Source: an uncultured Microcaldota archaeon (GTDB lineage Archaea > Micrarchaeota > Micrarchaeia > Micrarchaeales > Micrarchaeaceae). From it: DNA of 37,146 nt. The notes under the pieces are model-generated. The model was not told where the DNA came from. It saw only the letters and a program-made list of their open reading frames with translations, and did not search any database. Position numbers and translations under genes: made by a program. Numbering within the stretch: the first letter of the stretch is position 1; every line of letters starts with the position of its first letter. This document shows, one piece after another, positions 32,505-37,146 of the stretch. The DNA lies in assembly GCA_903884115.1 (NCBI GenBank), contig CAISDH010000015.1:1-37146 (forward strand). The letters run 5' to 3'.

Positions 32505-32613
32505 TGGGGCCACCGAGATTTTCAGGCTTTTGTTTTTGAATTCCCGGAGTGTATTACTCGCTCGGGTCTTCAGCACCCCATGCTGAAAGCCTACCAAACT
32601 AGCAGATGACCCC
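32505..32613 (-). tRNA. tRNA-Pro (GGG) with an insertion in the T-loop
   Basis: Acceptor stem GGGGTCA (32613-32607) pairs with TGGCCCC (32512-32506), discriminator A at 32505. The D-arm carries the A14-G15 and G18-G19 positions. The anticodon stem TCAGC/GCTGA is perfect and the loop ATGGGGT gives anticodon GGG (32579-32577) with T33. The T-stem halves CCGAG (32565-32561) and CTCGG (32517-32513) pair perfectly, but 43 bases lie between them where seven are expected. The T-loop consensus TTCAAA occurs inside the insertion at 32540-32535. Its place between rpoN and rps2 is the conserved archaeal position of tRNA-Pro. An archaeal intron is the likeliest reason. Confidence 0.78.
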
Positions 32614-32623
32614 GTCATCGTAA

Positions 32624-32824
32624 TCATATTCTACCAAACTGCATGAATTCGTCTATAAGCTCAATGTTGCTTATAAACATGCGCCTGCAGCAATAGCGCT
32701 TCACTCCAAGTTCATCGAGCACCTTTTCCGCAGACTCGTGCTCCTTGTTCACACGCTTATCGTACACTTCCCACTTGTCCGCGATGACCGCACCGCAGCT
32801 GAAGCACCTTATTGGCATCATCAT
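32624..32824 (-). CDS. rpoN: RNA polymerase subunit N (Rpb10-like)
   Basis: A small zinc-binding subunit, 64-66 residues, that helps assemble archaeal RNA polymerase with subunits D, L and P. The zinc site is CFSCG near the N-terminus plus CCRRM. Three Met codons open the frame (MMMPIRCF); the third at 32818 matches the family start best. It sits between rps9 and tRNA-Pro, in the normal archaeal order. Confidence 0.95.
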   Translation of the reverse strand: MMMPIRCFSCGAVIADKWEVYDKRVNKEHESAEKVLDELGVKRYCCRRMFISNIELIDEFMQFGRI

Positions 32825-32828
32825 GGTA

Positions 32829-33401
32829 TCATCTATAGGATTTCTGGAACCTTGCTCTTGCCTTCGGACCCTTGAACTTCTTCGGCTCTACCCTTCTTGG
32901 ATCGTCTACAAGAAGGAACCTGTCGTACATCATCAAACCTGAACGCAGTGTGTCGCCATCCGCGAAGTCCGAGATGCCCTTTGCGATGGCGCTTCTCACG
33001 GCCTGGGCCTGGCCGCTCTGCCCTCCGCCGTGCACGTTCAGGCTTATGTCTACGCCCTTTGCGAATTCTTCCGTGATGTTGGAAACGTGCAATGATTCAA
33101 GCATCAGCTTTCTGAGCTCGATGGGCTCCACTGTTGAAATGTCAAAGCCGTTTATCCTCACGATGCCGGTGCCTTTCCTTACAGATGCTCTTGCAACCGC
33201 ATCCTTTCGCCTGCTCTTTACGAAGACGACCCTCTCGACCTTCTTTGATGGCTTCCTTTTCGCAGTCCCAGTTCCTGGTGCGGCAGCCCCAGCCCTCCTC
33301 CGTGCCGGAGCCTTGGGCTGCACTGTTGGCGCCGCCTCTTGGACGGGCGTTGTTACTGCTGTTGCTGCATCTACCATATAATCATCGTTTGTCATATCCA
33401 A
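32829..33401 (-). CDS. rps9: Ribosomal protein uS9 with an N-terminal extension
   Basis: A 190-residue small-subunit protein whose C-terminal tail reaches the P-site tRNA. The conserved core starts near residue 57 (ERVVFVKSRRKDAVARASVR), continues with GGGQSGQAQAVRSAIAKGIS and ends with the basic RARFQKSYR tail. Archaeal uS9 is usually about 130-135 residues, so residues 1-55 are an extra tail rich in Ala, Pro and Lys/Arg (APARRRAGAAAPGTGTAKRK). The start overlaps the 3' end of rpl13 by 20 bases; ATG 33395 or 33377 would shorten the tail but not remove it. Confidence 0.94.
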   Translation of the reverse strand: MDMTNDDYMVDAATAVTTPVQEAAPTVQPKAPARRRAGAAAPGTGTAKRKPSKKVERVVFVKSRRKDAVARASVRKGTGIVRINGFDISTVEPIELRKLMLESLHVSNITEEFAKGVDISLNVHGGGQSGQAQAVRSAIAKGISDFADGDTLRSGLMMYDRFLLVDDPRRVEPKKFKGPKARARFQKSYR

Positions 33402-33831
33402 GGAAGCGCGAGAGCTCCTCCATTGTCATATGAGGCATGTATATAGCATTCACGTCCTTTGTTTTTAGCTCTATGCGCTTCGTCTTCGCGAGCGCCGTCG
33501 GCGTGCCGATAAATACCATCAGGTGCCTGTAAGCTGTACGGCCGCCTGTCTTCGCATAGGGCAGCATGCCGCGTATTGCGCGCTTGACAAGCATGTCTGG
33601 CCTTCTCGGCCAGTATGGCGAATTCTCAGGATTCTGCTTCTCCTGCAGATTGATCCTTGTAACGTACTTCTTGACGATTGAATCTCTGTTGCCTACGATC
33701 ACTGCGTGCTCGGCGTTTACCACTGCGATGCTCTTGCCTGCAAGAAGATCTCTTGCCACTGCACTCGCAAGCCTGCCGAGGATCTTGCCCTTTGCGTCGT
33801 ACACGGAATAAGATGCATCAAGTTCTCGCAT
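33382..33831 (-). CDS. rpl13: Ribosomal protein uL13
   Basis: A 149-residue large-subunit protein. Family segments: YDAKGKILGRLASAVARDLL, the AEHAVIVGN region, SPYWPRRPDMLVKRAIRGML and the terminal helical part with MTMEELSRFLGY. A weak GTGTGATTC site precedes the ATG by a few bases on the minus strand. It follows rpl18e by four bases. Confidence 0.95.
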   Translation of the reverse strand: MRELDASYSVYDAKGKILGRLASAVARDLLAGKSIAVVNAEHAVIVGNRDSIVKKYVTRINLQEKQNPENSPYWPRRPDMLVKRAIRGMLPYAKTGGRTAYRHLMVFIGTPTALAKTKRIELKTKDVNAIYMPHMTMEELSRFLGYDKR

Positions 33832-33835
33832 TGAA

Positions 33836-34186
33836 TCACACTATTATGCGCGGCTTGCTCATGCCGAGCATGTCCTTGATATGGACAATCTTGCAGTTTG
33901 CGTCCTTCAGGTTCTTGCGCGCACTTGCAGAGAAGGATATCGCCGCGATGTTTACGCTGTGCGCCATCGGGCCCATTCCAAGCACCTTGCCGGGCACTAT
34001 GACGTTTTCGCCATCCTTGGTATGCCTGCTTATCTTGTAGAGGTCCACGTTGGCCCTTTTTCTTGATGGCACTGCGACGAGCTCATACACCCTTTTGTAG
34101 AGCGGCTTGCGCTTCGCCTGCTGCGCCTTTCCAATAACGTCGAGCCACTCCTTGATGTCGCTTCTCTCTACGTTGAGCTTCTTCAT
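33836..34186 (-). CDS. rpl18e: Ribosomal protein eL18
   Basis: A 116-residue large-subunit protein found in archaea and eukaryotes. Family segments: NVERSDIKEWLDVIG at the start, RKRANVDLYKISRHTKDGE, VIVPGKVLGMGPMAHSVNIAA in the centre, and the basic end. First gene of the ribosomal cluster. Two promoter options exist: a strong TATA-like box at 34279-34288, which would give a 70-base structured leader, or a weaker one near 34206. Confidence 0.95.
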   Translation of the reverse strand: MKKLNVERSDIKEWLDVIGKAQQAKRKPLYKRVYELVAVPSRKRANVDLYKISRHTKDGENVIVPGKVLGMGPMAHSVNIAAISFSASARKNLKDANCKIVHIKDMLGMSKPRIIV

Positions 34187-34288
34187 AATAACACACGAAG
34201 TTAAAACAGGCGAATCCGCGGATGCAATCAGATAGCACTTAACAGCAAAGCGCCTGCCATCTACATTAACCTGAAGAAAGTATTTAAG
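34187..34288 (-). promoter_or_regulatory. Promoter and structured leader of the ribosomal operon
   Basis: A TATA-like box (CTTAAATACT, 34279-34288 on the minus strand) predicts a transcript start near 34257. The leader then begins with CAGGCG (34256-34251), which pairs with CGCCTG (34212-34207). Inside lies the ten-base palindrome ATCCGCGGAT (34214-34223). The hairpin could be a protein-binding or autoregulatory site. Confidence 0.4.
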
Positions 34289-34314
34289 GGTTTCTTGTGC
34301 CCTGCCCTGAAGCG

Positions 34315-35448
34315 CTATACGGGCGCTATGCCTATGTCCTGCACTTTCAGCTCGTTTCTGCCCTTCCAGAACCGCTCAAGGCGGGCTTTTGAGTCGGAAT
34401 CTAGCGTCAACGCGGATATCGCGTCCTTTCCGCCGGCGCCCGGCAGTTTTGCCACGAAAGCGCCGTTCTTCTTGCTCTCCTCTATGAGCGCAGTGCAGTC
34501 GTCGGGCTCAACGCCCACGTTGCTCAGCTCTCCTAGCCGTTTGGTCAGAGCCCTTCCGCTGTCGAGCGCAGCCTTGAATGTTTCATAAGCATCTCGGTCG
34601 CCCTTCTTTATGACCCTGAGCGCTTCCACGGCCTTGCTGTTTTCTGCATTTATTTCCTTCACCAGCTTACCATACGCTTCTGGATTTTTCTTCTTGAACT
34701 CGGATACGCTGCCCACTGCTTTTGTTGTTATCATGGCCTCGCCCACGAAGTTGGCGAATGAGAGCCTGAACTCGTCAGGCATCTGGAATGGCTCTATTGA
34801 ATAGTCCCACTTTCGTTTCACAAGATCAAGAAGCTGTGAGTTTGCATAATCAGCCGGAAGAGACTGCACGATCTCTGGGGAGTATCGAGTGTATATTATG
34901 CTGCCATGCGTTGCAGCAGCAATGTCAAAACCGCTGCCTACCTTACCAGTAGCAAGGCTGTGCGCCGTCTGCGCCAGCTTGTGCAGCGCGTCGTCCTTTT
35001 TCGGTTCGATGCCAAAAGCATTGAGCAATGCGCTTACCGTAGCCACGGTAACCGCTGCGCTGCTTCCAAGTCCGCTCTTTGCCACCTTGCCCGCGGTAAT
35101 AGTATAGGAGAAAGGTCCATCGTTGCTTGTGGTTATCCTGAAACCCTTTAGTCTTATTCCTAGAGCTGCAGCGTAACGCGACGCCGCCTCTGCTGCAGTC
35201 TTCATCAGAGCCAGTTCCTTAGGAACCTCCGCAGTTATCTTTCCAGAATCAAGGTCGATCGTACCCTTCACGTTGCAGTTCAGTTGTGGTGCAAGCAATT
35301 CGATACCGTTGCCTGCTATTTCCTGGGCATGCGCATTGACATATGCAGTTACAGAAGTCACGTAAGAAACATTAGGCCTTTCCAGCACGGAATAGCCACC
35401 TATCCACAGGATCTTTCCCGGGGCGCGTGCATTTATATCGAATCCCAT
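34315..35448 (-). CDS. Phosphomevalonate kinase, GHMP family (ERG8-type)
   Basis: A 377-residue enzyme that phosphorylates phosphomevalonate to diphosphomevalonate. N-terminal motif APGKILWIGGYSVLERPNVS, central ATP loop KSGLGSSAAVTVA, and the segment ATGKVGSGFDIAAATHGSII, which marks eukaryotic-type phosphomevalonate kinases rather than mevalonate kinases. The C-terminal GHMP motif is KLPGAGGKDAI. The start at 35448 has a GGTGA site four bases upstream (35453-35457); the ATG at 35478 would overlap the previous gene by 14 bases and add ten residues. It follows the decarboxylase, and the two act in consecutive steps. Confidence 0.85.
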   Translation of the reverse strand: MGFDINARAPGKILWIGGYSVLERPNVSYVTSVTAYVNAHAQEIAGNGIELLAPQLNCNVKGTIDLDSGKITAEVPKELALMKTAAEAASRYAAALGIRLKGFRITTSNDGPFSYTITAGKVAKSGLGSSAAVTVATVSALLNAFGIEPKKDDALHKLAQTAHSLATGKVGSGFDIAAATHGSIIYTRYSPEIVQSLPADYANSQLLDLVKRKWDYSIEPFQMPDEFRLSFANFVGEAMITTKAVGSVSEFKKKNPEAYGKLVKEINAENSKAVEALRVIKKGDRDAYETFKAALDSGRALTKRLGELSNVGVEPDDCTALIEESKKNGAFVAKLPGAGGKDAISALTLDSDSKARLERFWKGRNELKVQDIGIAPV

Positions 35449-35464
35449 GTCATCACCTATAGTA

Positions 35465-36538
35465 TCATTTCGGTGCAAGTCTTTGTGAGTCTATCAGCGA
35501 CTCGTCCTCGCCAAGCAGCTCTGGACCGTTGCCTATCCCCGCAACTACGATGCTTTCGATGCCTTCGATGCCTTTTAACTGGTTGATCACTTTGTCCTTG
35601 TTGCCCTCTATTGTTATGATATGGGCGTTTGCGCCTGCATCGAAAGTGTAACCGGCAACAGCCCTGCCCTCGTTCTTGTTGAGGTCCTCTATTGCGTACA
35701 CTATCGCTTTTGAGTTGTCATCCATGTACATTATCGGAGGGGTTGTGTCAAGCATCGTCGCATGCATGTTGTTGCTCTCCTTCATCACAGTCTCAGCCAG
35801 CTTGGAGAGATCCTTGTCCCTCAGTGCAGCTCCTACGCTTGCAATGTGCTTGTCCAAGACCTTTTGCCTGGACTCGTAAAGGGGGCTTGTCTTTACTGTC
35901 TGCGCCATGCCTGCCCGTGAAGATACTTTCTTCTTGGCGCTTGACACTATCACTATTATGTCCTTCAGATCAGGCCAGTAACTGGCAGGATACAGCTGGT
36001 GTGCAAAGGAGTCGGAGCCGTCAGGTGCTGTGCCCTTCTCCCATTTAACTATACCACCCATCACACTCCTGCACGAGCTTCCGCTGCCCTGCCTTGCAAT
36101 CATTGAAAGTTCCTTTTCTGAAATGTTAAGACCCAATGCCCTAGAAACTGCGTATATCAGCGTCGCTATGCCCGATGCACTCGAAGCCAGTCCGCTCGCA
36201 GTCGGAAAAGAATTTTCTGACACTACGAGGACGTGCGACTTGTTGCCGGCACGCTCTCTCAACTGGTTTATCACATAGAACCTTTCAGCCACATCCTTGT
36301 CGTTTAGATCCTGCTTCTTGCCGTTTATGTAAAAAGCATCCTCTGCGAGTTTGTCTGAGAACAACACGCTTGTCTTTGTGTAAAGGTTGAAGGGCACACC
36401 TTTGACCGCGGTTGTTTCGCCTTTTAATGTAAGGCTTATTGAAGAGTTACAGGGCAGGATGAGCTTATCGTCCCTTTTGCCCCAGTACTTTATCAGCGCT
36501 ATGTTCGGCGTGCCTCTGTATGTCACAGTTCCTCTCAT
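35465..36538 (-). CDS. mvaD: Diphosphomevalonate decarboxylase
   Basis: A 357-residue GHMP-fold enzyme that turns diphosphomevalonate into isopentenyl diphosphate with ATP hydrolysis. Signatures: NIALIKYWGKRD with the conserved Lys, SASGLASSASG... the Ser-rich ATP loop in full as PTASGLASSASGIA, GSGSSCRSVMGGIVKW with the substrate Arg, and TFDAGANAHI with the catalytic Asp. These residues match true decarboxylases rather than the mevalonate-3-kinase relatives in Thermoplasma. A GTGATGTT site lies directly before the ATG. A TATA-like box at 36567-36578 gives the operon start. Confidence 0.9.
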   Translation of the reverse strand: MRGTVTYRGTPNIALIKYWGKRDDKLILPCNSSISLTLKGETTAVKGVPFNLYTKTSVLFSDKLAEDAFYINGKKQDLNDKDVAERFYVINQLRERAGNKSHVLVVSENSFPTASGLASSASGIATLIYAVSRALGLNISEKELSMIARQGSGSSCRSVMGGIVKWEKGTAPDGSDSFAHQLYPASYWPDLKDIIVIVSSAKKKVSSRAGMAQTVKTSPLYESRQKVLDKHIASVGAALRDKDLSKLAETVMKESNNMHATMLDTTPPIMYMDDNSKAIVYAIEDLNKNEGRAVAGYTFDAGANAHIITIEGNKDKVINQLKGIEGIESIVVAGIGNGPELLGEDESLIDSQRLAPK

Positions 36539-36566
36539 AACATCACTCGCGCATAGACTTGTCTTG

Positions 36567-36578
36567 CTTTAATAATAA
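36567..36578 (-). promoter_or_regulatory. TATA box of the mevalonate operon
   Basis: TTATTATTAAAG on the minus strand is centred about 34 bases before ATG 36538, giving an eight-base leader that contains the GTGATG site. Confidence 0.55.
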
Positions 36579-36618
36579 CATTGAAGGTTTTATTCCTTTG
36601 TCCAAATAAGCCAGCATT

Positions 36619-36960
36619 TCATTCTGCCATTCCTTGGCCTTTTCCGTTTTTTGGTTTAAACTTCCGTATTAGAGTGGCAGTATCCATTCGTATGTTCTTT
36701 GGCGCACTGAAGAAGTCGACAACCTCCAAAGCCGCATCTATTTCGTTGCCTGTAACTGCACCTACTTTTGCATCGGAGTCTGGCCGCTTCACTTCACAAG
36801 CTTGTATGTCTGCCGCTTTTACTCCTGGAAACCGTAGATAGACCAGCAACCTGGCAAGATCTGCCTCGCACAGCTTTTTATGGGCAAGCAGGGCATGGTA
36901 GAATCCTTCCTGCTGCCTGAATAGATCGGCAACAACAGGGAAGAACCACTTGGGATACAT
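36619..36960 (-). CDS. Small protein of unknown function
   Basis: A 113-residue frame with no recognised family. The N-terminal half is hydrophobic-helical (WFFPVVADLFRQQEGFYHAL), the middle has ALEVVDFFSAPKNIRMD, and the tail is basic. No membrane helix is clear. An AT-rich box lies at 36971-36978, but only 15 bases from the ATG, closer than for the other genes here. The gene ends about 80 bases before the mevalonate operon. Coding status is moderately supported by length and by the absence of a competing frame. Confidence 0.45.
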   Translation of the reverse strand: MYPKWFFPVVADLFRQQEGFYHALLAHKKLCEADLARLLVYLRFPGVKAADIQACEVKRPDSDAKVGAVTGNEIDAALEVVDFFSAPKNIRMDTATLIRKFKPKNGKGQGMAE

Positions 36961-37146
36961 ACTTGGGCGGTTTTTAATGTGTAGTCTTATTTCAGACTTC
37001 TTCAGGACACTGATGCGCTACCATATCGTCCTGAAATTAGGCACCGCATATTTCAACAGCAACGCGACATTTTGTGCAAACCCCTCGATCTGACGGTACG
37101 CAAACCGCAATACACACTTCAATCCGTACAGACCAAGGATCAGGCA
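36961..37146. other. Right-end stretch without an assigned gene
   Basis: About 190 bases with no frame I can support and no tRNA-like arms. It may hold the promoter of the small gene to the left and the edge of a gene beyond the window. Confidence 0.4.

Noticed and set aside
1-37146. Insertion sequences, integrases, proviruses or attachment sites
   Set aside because: No transposase, integrase, capsid or terminal-repeat pattern was seen anywhere in the window.

Overview
The window is an archaeal chromosome segment, densely packed and a little above 50% GC by eye. Archaeal markers are a 65-residue single-fold histone, a Hel308 helicase, a UbiA-type lipid prenyltransferase, archaeal-type TyrRS and LeuRS, RNA polymerase subunit N, and the archaeal gene order eL18-uL13-uS9-rpoN-tRNA(Pro)-uS2. 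Most operon-leading genes have a TATA-like box about 26 bases before the start codon (leaderless transcripts). Several downstream genes instead carry a GGTGA/GTGATC ribosome-binding site fused to the stop codon of the gene before. Compact genes, a short RNase P RNA, a tRNA with an insertion in its T-loop and adhesin-like pilins fit a DPANN-type lineage such as Micrarchaeota/ARMAN. That placement is inference.

Layout. 1-3627: 3' part of tyrS, an alkaline-phosphatase-superfamily phosphodiesterase and a GT4 glycosyltransferase. 3720-9541: a five-gene operon with a winged-helix/coiled-coil protein, a type IV pilus/archaellum-type secretion ATPase, an Ala-rich coiled-coil protein and two TadC/ArlJ-like membrane platform proteins. 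9646-18087, convergent on the minus strand: four genes for pilin-like proteins with N-terminal membrane helices, three of which carry eight LamG (concanavalin-like) domains between them, plus one DUF2341-like domain. 18204-20602: hel308 and a histone. 20649-21104: a HicB-HicA toxin-antitoxin pair. 21174-21759: a BofA-like membrane protein diverging from an RNase P RNA gene. 21789-26759: a kinase-like protein of unknown role, a HAD phosphatase and leuS. 26919-29970: superoxide dismutase, a YgjP-like metallopeptidase, a prepilin peptidase and a membrane protein. 30040-31803: a pilin-like protein diverging from a UbiA prenyltransferase. 31838-34186: the ribosomal/RNA polymerase operon with tRNA-Pro. 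34315-36538: phosphomevalonate kinase and diphosphomevalonate decarboxylase. The last 600 bases hold one small ORF of unknown function.

How it fits together. The ATPase, two membrane platform proteins, prepilin peptidase and at least five pilin-like substrates make a nearly complete type IV pilus-like assembly system. Its substrates include very large LamG-bearing pilins, which suggests an adhesive surface organelle that may bind glycans, perhaps on a host or partner cell. The two mevalonate enzymes and the UbiA enzyme serve isoprenoid and archaeal lipid synthesis. The strongest candidates for something undescribed are the LamG-pilin system, with its mosaic base composition and tandem hairpins, and the tRNA-Pro with a T-loop insertion.
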